Source: Balneola sp. | Lineage (GTDB): Bacteria > Bacteroidota > Rhodothermia > Balneolales > Balneolaceae | Length of the DNA stretch: 64,000 nucleotides | Assembly: GCA_017643645.1 (NCBI GenBank) | Contig: JAEPNB010000008.1 | Location: 62,001 to 126,000, forward strand | Direction: 5' to 3' | Part shown: positions 28,833 to 38,808 of the stretch, piece after piece | Layout: each line of letters begins with the position of its first letter | Numbering within the stretch: the first letter of the stretch is position 1 | The notes under the pieces: model-generated | Told to the model about the DNA's origin: nothing | Databases searched by the model: none | Seen by the model: only the letters and a program-made list of their open reading frames with translations | Made by a program: the position numbers and the translations under genes

Positions 28833-30839
28833 TTAGTTACTTGCTGTTCCCTGAACAGGTTTTAGTTTTATTGCCCATAGTCCTGAATTCATATCAGATA
28901 CAAATATCATATCTTTATATGGCTGAGGCCCCCATGACATTGGTTGATTCGGGCCAATTCCTTCATTAACACTTGGTTTAAATTTCGCTATTTCTCTGCC
29001 TTGATCGTATAAGTTGCCCATCAGTTCACCTGAAACATCAACGATTCTTAGTCCGCCTTGATAGTAAGCAACATACATCACGTCATCTTTGATCCAGATA
29101 TTGTGAGTTCCGGCTTCAGGAACTTCATAACGAGCTACTTCTTCAGCTTCTTCCCAGCTATTTAACTTAAAGAAGTGAATCCAGCCTGCTGGAATTCCTC
29201 CGGGAAAAGCTTCATCACCGGCAGCGATATAAAAGTTATCGGATGATTTGCTCTTAAAAGGAAATGCTGCATGATTCCAGCCACTCGGATATGTAAAACT
29301 TCCCAACATTTTCGGATTCTCCGGAGAGCCGCCAATACTTTCCATATCGCCTCCAAGTTTACTTCCAACATCAACTGCAACAACTCCGTCTGTCCAGTTT
29401 GATGAATATGCAATTCCATCTTCGATCCACACATCATGAACTGCATGTCCCGGCGTGTCCAGCTCAAACTGACTTACGCGATACGGGTTTTTAGGATCTT
29501 CAATATTGATAATATCATATCTGCGCCCATTGTTGATAGCATAAATATGATTTTCATAGATAAACACATTGTGAACTCCGCCCGTTAAGCCGTCATCAAA
29601 ACGAGACAGAATTTCAACATTAGCCGGGTCCGTAACATCCAGGATAACCAATCCATTTTTTCTGTCAGATGCACCCTCACGAGAGATCACAGCAATTTTT
29701 CCGTCTTCAGAAACTTTCACATCATTCACAACACGAGCATCAACTGTGATAGTATCTATTGCGATCATATTTTCAGGGTCAGTAACATCCCAAAAGAAAG
29801 CTTCACCTCGCCCTACGTGTGTTCCGGTTGCCGCATAATCTCTTCCGTCAACACCTTCCCAAACCCAAAGATCAGAAGTCGGAACGTCAGTTACTTTGGC
29901 ATTACCCAGAATCTCAACCTCCCGCTGAACATTCCTCGGATTAATTTTAACGGTGGTTTCAGCAACGGAACCGGAGTTTCTTGCCGCAATTGTGTAAAGT
30001 CCGGATTTATTAGCTACAAATTTACCGTTTTGTTCGATTTGGGCAGGAGCAGCTTCTCCTCTGGAATCGTCCGGTCTTGCCGTAAATGAATAAACAATGG
30101 GTGCGTCAGATACCACGTTTCCTTTTTTGTCTTTAGCTACTGATTTGAGCGTTAAAACATCTCCTGTTCTGGCAACTTCTTCATTTACAGAAATTTCAAC
30201 TGAAACTACAGGATTGGTTACAACTTCGATTTCCTGAGTCTTTGTAACTCCTTCAATGGAAGCTGTAATTTTAGCCTTTCCTGGAGACTTAGCATTAATT
30301 CTTCCAAACTGATTTATATCTAGCACTTTCGGATTCGAAGATTTATAATCGGAAACTTCCAGGTCTTCTCTTTTAAAATCTAAAACATCATACACTCTGC
30401 TTTCCAGTTGAAATGAAGTTCCTGCATATAATTTACCGGGAACGTCATTAAATACAATTCGGTCTAATTTGGGATAGTTTACTGTAACGCTTACATTTTT
30501 TCGCATTACAGGGTGATCGCCTTGCGCTGTTTTATAAACAATGACGGTAAAAGAACCCGGTTCGAGCGCCTTCATGAGTCCACTTCTGGTTACTGACAGA
30601 GAACGTCTGGCTCTTGAAAAGTAGATCATTGTGTCAGGTTGAACTTCTCCTTCAGCGTTTAGGAGCATTGCTTTAAGTTGAAGTTCCTGACCTACATCCA
30701 AAGTAATAACTTCGGGGTCAGTGACAATTTTAAGACCGCTATCGGCATCCTGAGCAACAATCGGAGTCGCAAAAAGACTGAGAATTAATACCGATAAAAG
30801 ACCGGTTAATTGAAAAAATTTCATGGTAAAAGATTTCAT
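28833..30839 (-). CDS. Secreted Ig-like (Big_2) and LVIVD-repeat protein, copy B
   Basis: Same architecture as the downstream neighbour. The frame is open to 30875, but the start was placed at 30839 (MKSF...) or at 30824 (MKFFQLTGLLSVL...), because only then does the signal peptide (ending PIVAQ) sit near the N-terminus. Ig-like modules occupy about the first 300 residues (FSRARRSLSVTRSGLMKALEPGSFTVIV), then the LVIVD propeller (TSDLWVWEGVDGRDYAATGT, RREGASDRKNGLVILDVTDP-like, HIYAINNGRRYDIINIEDPKNP). The propeller halves of A and B are nearly superimposable by eye, the Ig halves much less so, i.e. an old tandem duplication with divergent adhesion-like domains. The upstream gap to gcvP (200 bp) holds divergent promoters. 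Confidence 0.85.
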   Translation of the reverse strand: MKSFTMKFFQLTGLLSVLILSLFATPIVAQDADSGLKIVTDPEVITLDVGQELQLKAMLLNAEGEVQPDTMIYFSRARRSLSVTRSGLMKALEPGSFTVIVYKTAQGDHPVMRKNVSVTVNYPKLDRIVFNDVPGKLYAGTSFQLESRVYDVLDFKREDLEVSDYKSSNPKVLDINQFGRINAKSPGKAKITASIEGVTKTQEIEVVTNPVVSVEISVNEEVARTGDVLTLKSVAKDKKGNVVSDAPIVYSFTARPDDSRGEAAPAQIEQNGKFVANKSGLYTIAARNSGSVAETTVKINPRNVQREVEILGNAKVTDVPTSDLWVWEGVDGRDYAATGTHVGRGEAFFWDVTDPENMIAIDTITVDARVVNDVKVSEDGKIAVISREGASDRKNGLVILDVTDPANVEILSRFDDGLTGGVHNVFIYENHIYAINNGRRYDIINIEDPKNPYRVSQFELDTPGHAVHDVWIEDGIAYSSNWTDGVVAVDVGSKLGGDMESIGGSPENPKMLGSFTYPSGWNHAAFPFKSKSSDNFYIAAGDEAFPGGIPAGWIHFFKLNSWEEAEEVARYEVPEAGTHNIWIKDDVMYVAYYQGGLRIVDVSGELMGNLYDQGREIAKFKPSVNEGIGPNQPMSWGPQPYKDMIFVSDMNSGLWAIKLKPVQGTASN

Positions 30840-31039
30840 GATTGATGTTTTTGATACAAGACTGTAATAAATCAAAAAAATGTGAGAAATAGTACAACGG
30901 CAACAGTTTTTTACGCTTATTTATAATCTATTTTTCGTAATTTTGGGAGTCTTTTAGGTTAATACTTTGTTTGCAATCCTGAAGCACCATTATCGACTTC
31001 AATAAAACTCAATTCATAATTATTTAGGAAGCTAGTTTA

Positions 31040-33937
31040 ATGAATATCAGCTTTGAAAAAGAAACATTTGCACATCGCCACAATGGGAATAATCCTGAAG
31101 CAATTACCGAAATGCTTAAAACCATCAACGCTGATTCGATAGATCAGTTGATTGATGAAACCATTCCGGAAAATATCCGATTGCAAGAAACACTCAACTT
31201 GCCAAAAGCTCAAAGCGAAGTTGATTTCTTAGCTAATTTTAAAAAGCTGGCATCAAAGAATAAAGTGTTCAAATCATACATTGGTATGGGTTATTATGAT
31301 ACTCATGTACCGAATGTGATTAAGAGAAATATTTTAGAAAACCCGGCATGGTACACCGCTTACACTCCGTATCAGGCAGAGATAGCTCAAGGAAGACTGG
31401 AAGCTCTGATAAATTTCCAGACATTAGTTAGTGACCTTACAGGTATGGAATTAGCTAATGCTTCATTACTGGATGAAGGAACTGCAGCAGCAGAAGCGAT
31501 GAGCATGTTGTTGGGACAGAGAAAAGGAGCTAAGCGAAAGGAAGCTAATGTAATTTTTGTAAGTGATCGTTGTCATCCTCAAACAATTGATGTACTCCAA
31601 ACCAGAGCTGAGCCAATCGGCATTGAAGTTGTAGTTGGAGATCACAATGATGTAGATGTAACTGATTCAAAGTTGTTTGCTTTGCTCCTGCAATATCCGG
31701 CTACAGACGGATCTGTAATTGATTACACTAGTTTGATAGAAGCCGCTCATGAAAATGCTGTACATGCAGTAGTTGCTGCCGATTTGATGAGTTTGACTTT
31801 GCTTACACCTCCCGGTGAAATGGGTGCAGATGTTGTTGTAGGAACTACACAGAGATTTGGTGTTCCAATGGGATACGGCGGACCGCATGCTGCCTACTTC
31901 GCAACCAAAGAAGATTTTAAAAGACAGATTCCGGGCAGGATAATTGGTGTAACACAGGATGCAGAAGGTAAGCCGGCCTACAGAATGGCACTTCAAACCC
32001 GTGAGCAACATATCCGCAGGGAAAAAGCGACTTCAAACATTTGTACCGCTCAGGTATTACTGGCAGTAATGGCGGGAATGTACGGAGTGTATCACGGACC
32101 GAAAGGCTTGAAAAAGATCGCATCCAAAATTCATGGCTTGACGAAGCTTACCAAATCCGGGCTGGAAGCAATGGGTGTTTCTGTGGAAACCGATGTGTTT
32201 TTTGACACTATCACTGTTAAAGCTTCTGAAAAGAAAGTTCGTAAAATCGCAGAAGAGAACGAGATCAACTTCAGATATTTAGGCGACAACCGAATCGGGA
32301 TTTCTTTTGATGAAGCCAAAGAGCTGGAAGATGTTCAGGAAGTACTTTCTGTGTTTGCAAAAGCGGAGGGCAGAACTTCAAACTTTGATGTAAAAGCCCA
32401 TTCAGAAAAAACAGAAGTTAAATTACCGGAAGGTTTGGCAAGAACTTCAGAGTATCTGGACCATCCTGTATTCAACTTGTATCATACCGAGCATGAAATG
32501 CTTCGTTATATGAAGCGATTGGAAAACAAAGATCTTTCACTGGTTCATTCGATGATCTCATTGGGTTCTTGTACAATGAAACTGAATGCAACAGCAGAAA
32601 TGATACCGGTTACATGGCCTGAATTTGGTCAAATGCATCCGTTTGCTCCGGTTGAACAAGCAGAAGGATATACTCAACTATTCAATGAATTAGATGAATG
32701 GTTGAGTTCGTTGACAGGTTTTCATAAAGTTTCTATGCAGCCAAATTCAGGTGCGCAAGGCGAATATGCCGGCTTGATGACGATAAGAGCTTATCACCAA
32801 AGCAGGGGAGATGATCACAGAAATGTAGCACTAATTCCGAATTCTGCTCACGGTACAAATCCTGCAAGTGCAGTAATGGCTGGTATGGATGTAATTGTGG
32901 TTGACACAGATAAGCACGGAAATATTTCCATGGACGATCTGGAAGCAAAGACGGTAAAATACAGTGACCGACTTGCAGCTCTGATGGTTACTTATCCTTC
33001 AACTCATGGAGTGTTCGAACACCGCATCAAAGATATTTGCGATTTGATCCATGAACATGGTGGACAGGTTTACATGGATGGAGCAAACATGAATGCTCAG
33101 GTTGGATTGACTAGTCCGGGATTCATAGGCGCTGATGTTTGTCATCTTAACCTCCACAAAACGTTCTGTATTCCACACGGTGGCGGCGGACCGGGAATGG
33201 GACCGATCGGAGTTGCAGAACATTTAGCACCGTTTTTATCAAGTCATGCTGTAATCAAAACAGGTGGAGAAAACGGAATTTCTGCTGTTTCGGCAGCGCC
33301 TTACGGAAGTGCAAGTATTTTGACGATCTCTTATGCATATATTGCAATGATGGGAGAGTCAGGTTTGACGGACGCTACCAGAATGGCTATTCTGAATGCG
33401 AATTACATAAAAGATATTCTGGACGATCACTATCCGATTCTTTACACAGGTAAAACCGGTCGTTCGGCACATGAGTTTATTATTGATTTGCGTCCATTTA
33501 AGCAAAGAGCAGGAATTGAAGCAGTTGATCTTGCAAAAAGATTGATGGATTTTGGCTTTCATGCACCAACAATGAGCTTCCCGGTTGCAGGAACACTTAT
33601 GATCGAGCCTACAGAAAGTGAAAGCAAAGAAGAACTGGATCGTTTTTGTGATGCTATGATCGAGATCAGAAATGAAATTCGTGAGATAGAAGAAGGCAAA
33701 GCTGATAAAGAAAGCAATGTACTGAAACATGCTCCGCATACCATGAGAGTTGTGATGGATTCAGGTTGGAATCGTGATTATGATCGTGAAAAAGGAGTAT
33801 TCCCATTAGAACATCTTAGGGAAAATAAATTCTGGCCAAGTGTTTCCAGAGTGGACGATGCTTACGGCGATCGAAACTTAATGTGTTCTTGTATTCCTAT
33901 TGATGCTTACGCAATCGAAGAAGTGGAAGGAGAGTAG
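31040..33937 (+). CDS. gcvP: Glycine dehydrogenase (decarboxylating), P protein
   Basis: 965 residues, the size of the single-chain PLP-dependent P protein (E. coli 957). The C-terminal half carries the PLP-lysine motif [18 protein letters not shown] with the Schiff-base Lys at residue 707, preceded by the glycine-binding loop. N-terminal half: [20 protein letters not shown] and [15 protein letters not shown]. It decarboxylates glycine and loads the aminomethyl group on lipoyl-GcvH, in the cytosol. gcvT and gcvH are not next to it here. Followed by a short AT-rich hairpin. Confidence 0.97.
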   Translation: MNISFEKETFAHRHNGNNPEAITEMLKTINADSIDQLIDETIPENIRLQETLNLPKAQSEVDFLANFKKLASKNKVFKSYIGMGYYDTHVPNVIKRNILENPAWYTAYTPYQAEIAQGRLEALINFQTLVSDLTGMELANASLLDEGTAAAEAMSMLLGQRKGAKRKEANVIFVSDRCHPQTIDVLQTRAEPIGIEVVVGDHNDVDVTDSKLFALLLQYPATDGSVIDYTSLIEAAHENAVHAVVAADLMSLTLLTPPGEMGADVVVGTTQRFGVPMGYGGPHAAYFATKEDFKRQIPGRIIGVTQDAEGKPAYRMALQTREQHIRREKATSNICTAQVLLAVMAGMYGVYHGPKGLKKIASKIHGLTKLTKSGLEAMGVSVETDVFFDTITVKASEKKVRKIAEENEINFRYLGDNRIGISFDEAKELEDVQEVLSVFAKAEGRTSNFDVKAHSEKTEVKLPEGLARTSEYLDHPVFNLYHTEHEMLRYMKRLENKDLSLVHSMISLGSCTMKLNATAEMIPVTWPEFGQMHPFAPVEQAEGYTQLFNELDEWLSSLTGFHKVSMQPNSGAQGEYAGLMTIRAYHQSRGDDHRNVALIPNSAHGTNPASAVMAGMDVIVVDTDKHGNISMDDLEAKTVKYSDRLAALMVTYPSTHGVFEHRIKDICDLIHEHGGQVYMDGANMNAQVGLTSPGFIGADVCHLNLHKTFCIPHGGGGPGMGPIGVAEHLAPFLSSHAVIKTGGENGISAVSAAPYGSASILTISYAYIAMMGESGLTDATRMAILNANYIKDILDDHYPILYTGKTGRSAHEFIIDLRPFKQRAGIEAVDLAKRLMDFGFHAPTMSFPVAGTLMIEPTESESKEELDRFCDAMIEIRNEIREIEEGKADKESNVLKHAPHTMRVVMDSGWNRDYDREKGVFPLEHLRENKFWPSVSRVDDAYGDRNLMCSCIPIDAYAIEEVEGE

Positions 33938-33938
33938 A

Positions 33939-33963
33939 ATATTCAATAACGAATATTGAATAT
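33939..33963 (+). terminator. Weak AT-rich hairpin after gcvP
   Basis: ATATTCAATA (33939-33948) pairs with TATTGAATAT (33954-33963). No G/C and no clean T run, so it is a doubtful terminator; it is also one of several 'gaatattcaat' phrases typical of intergenic DNA in this lineage. Confidence 0.35.
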
Positions 33964-33992
33964 CCAATTTTGAATATCAAATACTGATTGAC

Positions 33993-35294
33993 ATGAAAGC
34001 AATAGTTCTAATAATTTCTTTTTTATTTATACAATCAAATGTGCTTGCTCAACTTTCTGCAGTTGAAAACAAATTGGTAGATAGAGTTGACTACAACAAT
34101 GAGGAAGGCTTAGAGCTTCTGAAAGAGACCATTGCCATTAACAGTGGCACGATGAATTTCGAAGGTGTGAAGCAGGTAGGGGATGTGCTCCGTAAAGAAT
34201 TCGATGACCTCGGTTTTGAAACCATTTGGGAAGACGGTTCTAAATTTAATCGCTCCGGACATTTGATCGCTAAGCACTTCGGAAGTGAAGATGCTCCTAA
34301 AATTCTTTTGATTGGACATTTGGATACGGTATTCGAGAAAGATTCTCCATTTCAGGAAATGACTATGGTTGATGAAAACACCATGAAAGCTCCCGGTATT
34401 GCAGACATGAAAGGCGGAAATGTGATCATGCTTCAAGCTTTAAGAGCGTTGAAGGAAAATAACCATCTCAAAGACATGAATGTTTGGGTAGTTTTTACAG
34501 GAGATGAAGAATACAGTGGAAGTCCACTCGAGCTTTCCAAGAAAGCATTGATCGATGCTGCAAAATGGGCAGATATTGCTATTGGTTTTGAAAACGGAGA
34601 TGGAAATCCTGCTACAGCAAATATCTCCAGAAGAGGTTCCATAAAATGGGAATTGAAAACCGAAGGAAATCCAGCGCATTCTTCGCAGATATTCAGAGAA
34701 GATGTTGGTGCGGGAGCAATTTTTGAGGCTTCCAGAATTTTGAATGCTTTTTATGAAGAACTCAGATCAGAAGAATTTCTGACCTTCAATCCCGGAATGA
34801 TGATAGGTGGTACTACTTTAGAATATGATGCTTTAAATAAATCAGGGACTGCATTTGGAAAAGACAATGTGGTTTCGAAAGACGTAATTGTATCCGGAGA
34901 TCTGCGAGGACTTTCACCTGAACAGGTAGAGCGCGTAAAAGCAAAGATGCAGGATATTGTTTCTCAAAACAGACCTCAAACTAAAGCCACACTTACATTT
35001 TATCCCGGTTACCCGCCCATGGCACCAACCGATGGAAACATAGAGTTACTTTCCATTTATTCAGAAGTAAGTAAAGATCTTGGACAAGGAGAGGTTGTAG
35101 CAGTAAATCCACTTAAAGCCGGAGCTGCTGACGTTTCCTTTACCGCTGATTTTGTGGATATGGCAATCGACGCAGTTGGAATGAGCGGTGCTGACGACCA
35201 TACGGTAAACGAAACTGGACATATTCCGTCTCTTTTATCCCAAACACAACGAGCGGCCCTGATGCTTTATAGATTGCAGAATTTGGGAAAATGA
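33993..35294 (+). CDS. Secreted M20-family metallopeptidase (glutamate carboxypeptidase-like)
   Basis: 433 residues. Signal peptide (about 1-20, ending VLAQ). Di-zinc M20 motifs: IGHLDTVFEKD (His109, Asp111 region), KAPGIADMKGG (Asp138 bridge), FTGDEEYSG (catalytic Glu172 and ligand Glu173), and a late His in GADDHTVNETG. Closest in style to carboxypeptidase G2/glutamate carboxypeptidase, i.e. release of C-terminal amino acids in the periplasm. A decayed copy of its last ~28 codons sits 1.7 kb downstream (36854-37015), so the M20 gene has been tandemly duplicated at least once. Confidence 0.9.
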   Translation: MKAIVLIISFLFIQSNVLAQLSAVENKLVDRVDYNNEEGLELLKETIAINSGTMNFEGVKQVGDVLRKEFDDLGFETIWEDGSKFNRSGHLIAKHFGSEDAPKILLIGHLDTVFEKDSPFQEMTMVDENTMKAPGIADMKGGNVIMLQALRALKENNHLKDMNVWVVFTGDEEYSGSPLELSKKALIDAAKWADIAIGFENGDGNPATANISRRGSIKWELKTEGNPAHSSQIFREDVGAGAIFEASRILNAFYEELRSEEFLTFNPGMMIGGTTLEYDALNKSGTAFGKDNVVSKDVIVSGDLRGLSPEQVERVKAKMQDIVSQNRPQTKATLTFYPGYPPMAPTDGNIELLSIYSEVSKDLGQGEVVAVNPLKAGAADVSFTADFVDMAIDAVGMSGADDHTVNETGHIPSLLSQTQRAALMLYRLQNLGK

Positions 35295-35380
35295 ACATCC
35301 AACATTGAACAGAATAACATTCAGTTTTCAAAATTATAGTACTGAGTTCTAAATTTTTTGGTTCAATGATTCATTTTTAA

Positions 35381-35614
35381 GGCCACCACGAGTCAAATAT
35401 TTTGGATACTTCTTTGCAATTTTCTGGGAATCCAAAGTTTAGTAATAATGGAAGCAAAATTTTGATTTTAAGACGCAAAGGCGACGATGCCACTCCGCAA
35501 ATTAATTACTATGATTTTTTTCAATGTGATAATATTGAACTCATAAGTGAACAGATTCAGTCAGGATTAATTAAAGAGAATAGAGGATTAGACTGGTATT
35601 ATTTAGAACAATGA
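35381..35614 (+). pseudogene. C-terminal remnant of a PD40/WD40-like repeat protein
   Basis: An in-frame stop at 35378-35380 is followed by a 77-codon open frame with no good start (a TTG at 35402 is the best). Its sequence GNPKFSNNGSKILILRRKGDD is one PD40-type blade, and the frame ends normally (RGLDWYYLEQ). It therefore looks like the 3' end of a propeller gene whose 5' part has gone, placed between the M20 gene and an intact propeller lipoprotein. Confidence 0.5.
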
Positions 35615-35741
35615 ATTTTATGCAAAGTGCATAAAAAAGCCCCACCACCGCGTGTGATTTTCATGGAAGTAACATTCTAATGATATTATTGCTAGAAATT
35701 TATTATTTATACCTAAGCCTAATAAAGAAGGGTTAAGAAAT

Positions 35742-36761
35742 ATGTTTAAGAGTGCAAATATGCCGCTATTCTTGGTTTTTTTGCTTTTGATTACAGCCTG
35801 TGGCTTGTTAGACCGGGATAAGGAAGTAAGCTTTACAAACCCGGTATATGCCAATGTGTTTTTTGAGAAAACCCATCCCAATGGGGCTCCGGTACAAGGA
35901 ATTATTGCGATAAATTATAACAACCCTAAAGAATTTAAACTGCTTGCCAGTGACACCTCCTCGTATAACAGCTTGCGCCTTTCTCCTGATGGCGAAAAAC
36001 TGGTTTATACCGATAAGTATGTAACCGGTTTGGGTTCCGCTCCACAGCATGGGTTGTACAATACGGTTACTGGAAAAAAAGAACTGCTAAATGTTACCAT
36101 GGGTGGTCGGGAGGATGCACTAATTGGTCACGAAAGTATTAATGTGGTATGGAATGAAGATAGCGATGGTTTTTACTATACCAATCCGAACCAGGCTTTT
36201 AGTGCGATACAATCTATTTTTTATTACGATATGGAAACCCAAAAAGTAAATATTATTAAAGAGTCCCGGCCTCATGCTATCTATCCCATAGATATGATTT
36301 CTAAAGATACTTTGTTTGTATTTTCTAATGAATTTGATAGACATTCCTACTACATAATGACTCTAAAGGGAGAATATATAAGGAAGATTAATAATTCGAA
36401 TTTTGAATATGTTAATACTGATGGGCTATGGAAAAAAGGATTGATTGATTTTGAGTGGAATGATTCCTTACAACTATTTACTGCAAGCTATTTTAATCAA
36501 GACCAGTTTGCTCGATTTAAGATTATTGTTACCGATTTGGAGGGTTCTATTTTTGAAGAATACACAACTGGAGTTCATGCAAACAGAAATCCAACCTGGA
36601 CAAGCGATGGAAACATTGTTTTTACCGAACAACGTGACCTTTACGATACCCAAATAGATTCCGAACTAAAAATTATTGATCTGGAAACGGGGAAAATAAC
36701 ACCGCTCTTTTCGAAGCGGGATTACCCTGAGATCACCGGTATTGGTACGAGTGACCAATAA
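35742..36761 (+). CDS. Propeller lipoprotein with PD40 (TolB-like) repeats
   Basis: 339 residues. Lipoprotein signal peptide with lipobox LITAC near residue 25, so the mature protein is lipid-anchored at the inner leaflet of the outer or at the inner membrane. The chain has TolB-like WD40 blades (SSYNSLRLSPDGEKLVYTDKYV, HANRNPTWTSDGNIVFTEQRD, ELKIIDLETGKITPLF). No catalytic domain is visible; likely a scaffold or sensor. It follows the C-terminal remnant of a similar protein and precedes a decayed M20 end, suggesting a duplicated M20-propeller module. Confidence 0.75.
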   Translation: MFKSANMPLFLVFLLLITACGLLDRDKEVSFTNPVYANVFFEKTHPNGAPVQGIIAINYNNPKEFKLLASDTSSYNSLRLSPDGEKLVYTDKYVTGLGSAPQHGLYNTVTGKKELLNVTMGGREDALIGHESINVVWNEDSDGFYYTNPNQAFSAIQSIFYYDMETQKVNIIKESRPHAIYPIDMISKDTLFVFSNEFDRHSYYIMTLKGEYIRKINNSNFEYVNTDGLWKKGLIDFEWNDSLQLFTASYFNQDQFARFKIIVTDLEGSIFEEYTTGVHANRNPTWTSDGNIVFTEQRDLYDTQIDSELKIIDLETGKITPLFSKRDYPEITGIGTSDQ

Positions 36762-36853
36762 CTAACATAAAACAAAAAACCCCGCACCTATTCAACGTTA
36801 ACCTGGTAGTTATGGTAGGAATAGGATACAGGGCTTAAGGTATTCATGAAATC

Positions 36854-37015
36854 ATGAATGCTTTCAACATAACCATATTTGGAGGCAAATATGAAACAAT
36901 TCATACCCATTCTATTTGTAATGTTTACCATGAAGTCGGGTATCTTCCGAAGTTTAAAACGCAGACTAAAAGAGCGGCGATCCTGCTTCTTAGATTGCAG
37001 GATTGGAAGAAATAA
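36854..37015 (+). pseudogene. Decayed 3' end of an M20 peptidase gene
   Basis: A 53-codon open frame ending at the TAA at 37013-37015. Its last 28 residues (HEVGYLPKFKTQTKRAAI..., ending RLQDWKK) align without gaps to the end of the intact M20 protein (NETGHIPSLLSQTQRAAL..., ending RLQNLGK) with about 13 identities. The DNA just after the stop is also alike (ATAAACATCCAACAT against ATGAACATCCAACAT after the intact gene). The part before residue 25 is no longer clearly homologous. Remainder of 36762-37222 holds nothing I recognise. Confidence 0.7.
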
Positions 37016-37222
37016 ACATCCAACATGAAACATGTGAACCGAAGAACCTCGAAAGTAAAAGTTCGACAGATCTAAGCTCTCCGGTTTCTTGGTTCAAAAA
37101 TCTCCGTGTTATCTTTAGTAAATCTTTTTGTCTGGATATTATTTGTTTCATATGTCTGTTTTCTATAAATAATATTTAGCACCTAAACTAAAAAAAACAG
37201 TTAAGAGGTAAAATTAAACACT

Positions 37223-37894
37223 ATGAAAATTCTTTTCATCTTTTTACTGCTTTCAGCGTTTTTCCTCACAGGCTGTGATCTTTTTAATACAGATACCAAA
37301 AAACCAAGCGGGGAGTTGGTTCCCTTGGCAGTAGGGAATTACTGGAAATATGAAAGCACTTACTTAGATGTAATTAGAGACACCATTCGCTACGAAGTAA
37401 CAGCTAAAGTAGAGGTTCCCATTGGTGACACCAGCTACACGGCTTATGCGGCAAATTTTGTGCCCTTTCCCCCTGATTTAGAACCTTATTATTGGCTTAG
37501 AAGAAATGGAGAACAGGGATTGTACTCCATGGGAGGTGTTTCTGGTGCAGACACTCTCTTTATAAATGAAGTGGAATACAAACTACCCAGCGAGGTGGGG
37601 GAAACTATTGAAACACCACAGATTTCCTATTCTTTTGATCGGTTTGAATTCTACATCTCGGATACCCTCAGCATTACATTAATTGATGATGATCGGGAGA
37701 TCTTTACACCAGCCGGAAAATTTGAGTGCTTTGTATATAATTTCATTTTGAGTGCCGGAGATGATGTCGAAGAAAGGTTTGATTATTACTTATTTTATAG
37801 CCTCGGAATAGGTCTTGTTAAACAAGAAGAAAGAGGAAAATCAAGTCAAAACATTAAATCGGAATTAATACTTATTAAGTATCAATTACAATAA
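37223..37894 (+). CDS. Lipoprotein of unknown function
   Basis: 223 residues. Lipoprotein signal peptide with lipobox LTGC at about residues 15-18, then a beta-rich acidic chain beginning PLAVGNYWKYESTYLDVIRDTIRYEVTAKVEV, an opening widely seen in secreted proteins of FCB bacteria, and ending LGIGLVKQEERG-type followed by IKYQLQ. No catalytic motif. A strong terminator follows. Likely an outer-membrane lipoprotein; function unknown. Confidence 0.75.
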   Translation: MKILFIFLLLSAFFLTGCDLFNTDTKKPSGELVPLAVGNYWKYESTYLDVIRDTIRYEVTAKVEVPIGDTSYTAYAANFVPFPPDLEPYYWLRRNGEQGLYSMGGVSGADTLFINEVEYKLPSEVGETIETPQISYSFDRFEFYISDTLSITLIDDDREIFTPAGKFECFVYNFILSAGDDVEERFDYYLFYSLGIGLVKQEERGKSSQNIKSELILIKYQLQ

Positions 37895-37973
37895 CAAAAA
37901 TATAAAAGCCATGCCGGGCTACCACTGAGTTTGATCCACCACGATCAATAAACCAAAGAAAACAATTTTAAAC

Positions 37974-38005
37974 AAAGGGCTTGTTATTTGGCAAGCCCTT
38001 TTTTT
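37974..38005 (+). terminator. Rho-independent terminator
   Basis: AAAGGGCTTG (37974-37983) pairs with CAAGCCCTTT (37992-38001) over an 8-base loop, followed by T's to 38005. It ends the 37223 lipoprotein transcript. Confidence 0.9.
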
Positions 38006-38112
38006 GGTTAGTGAACACACAATTTTCAACATCTCAGAAATGAGTTTAACGTTCATTTATTCCAAGTTCTTAGGTTAAATGGTCAAAAATTATGAGCCTC
38101 TTAGTTTAAAAC

Positions 38113-38730
38113 CTAAACCAACACCCCGCCTTTTCCTTCCCGGATCAATACAGGCTCTTTTCCAGTAAGATCGATAATGGTAGAAGCTTCATTTCCACCA
38201 AATCCTCCATCAATAACCACATCTACCTGATGCTTCCATTCATCGAACATCAAACTTGGATCAGTAGTGTATTCAAGAATCTCGTCATCATCTTTAATAG
38301 ATGTTGATACGATCGGATTTCCTAATTCCCGAACAAGCGCCAAAGCTATTTGATTGTCAGGAACGCGTATACCAACTGTTTTCTTTTTTCTGAATACGCC
38401 GGGCAAACTATTACTCCCGGGAAGTATAAAAGTATATGGTCCGGGAAGATTTCGTTTTAATATTTTAAAAGTCTGTGTTTCAATTTGCGCAACATGATCC
38501 GACAAATTACTCAGATCTTCACAAATAAAGGAGAAATTGGCTTTGTCCAGCCGAACTCCTTTTAATCGTGCTAATTTTTCCAGTGCAGATTTATTCGTGA
38601 TATCACAACCTAATCCATATACCGTATCAGTTGGATAAATGATCAATCCGCCGTTTCTCAGGATTTCAACAATATGTTTGAGTTTTTTTCTATCTACATG
38701 ATCTTCATACAATTTTATCAGCTCAGACAT
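38113..38730 (-). CDS. Sua5/YciO/YrdC-family protein (threonylcarbamoyl-AMP synthase-like)
   Basis: 205 residues covering a single YrdC domain: GGLIIYPTDTVYGLGCDITNKSALEKLARLKG (nucleotide/threonine-binding start), PGPYTFILPGSN, KKTVGIRVPDNQIALAL, and STSIKDDDEILEYTTDP. The segment RLDKANFSFICEDLSNLS resembles the YciO branch rather than TsaC/Sua5. TsaC makes L-threonylcarbamoyl-AMP for tRNA t6A37; whether this copy does so or is a YciO-type paralogue is uncertain. Ends IREGKGGVLV. Divergent from the 38809 gene. Confidence 0.85.
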   Translation of the reverse strand: MSELIKLYEDHVDRKKLKHIVEILRNGGLIIYPTDTVYGLGCDITNKSALEKLARLKGVRLDKANFSFICEDLSNLSDHVAQIETQTFKILKRNLPGPYTFILPGSNSLPGVFRKKKTVGIRVPDNQIALALVRELGNPIVSTSIKDDDEILEYTTDPSLMFDEWKHQVDVVIDGGFGGNEASTIIDLTGKEPVLIREGKGGVLV

Positions 38731-38808
38731 TGATGACTCCGGTTAGTTTTTTGTTGCTATATTATGATTGAATTTTGAACCAATCTCAATTACAAACTAA
38801 ACAAAAAT

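Noticed and set aside
30876-31039. A glycine riboswitch upstream of gcvP
   Set aside because: The gap is short, AT-rich and shows neither of the paired aptamer cores that I would expect.
35402-35614. A stand-alone 70-codon gene
   Set aside because: No ATG, the start would be an internal TTG in an open frame that begins after a stop at 35378-35380, and the sequence is one propeller blade; treated as a gene remnant.
36788-37033. An open minus-strand frame of 81 codons
   Set aside because: It is the antisense shadow of the decayed M20 end, with low-complexity composition and no sign of homology.
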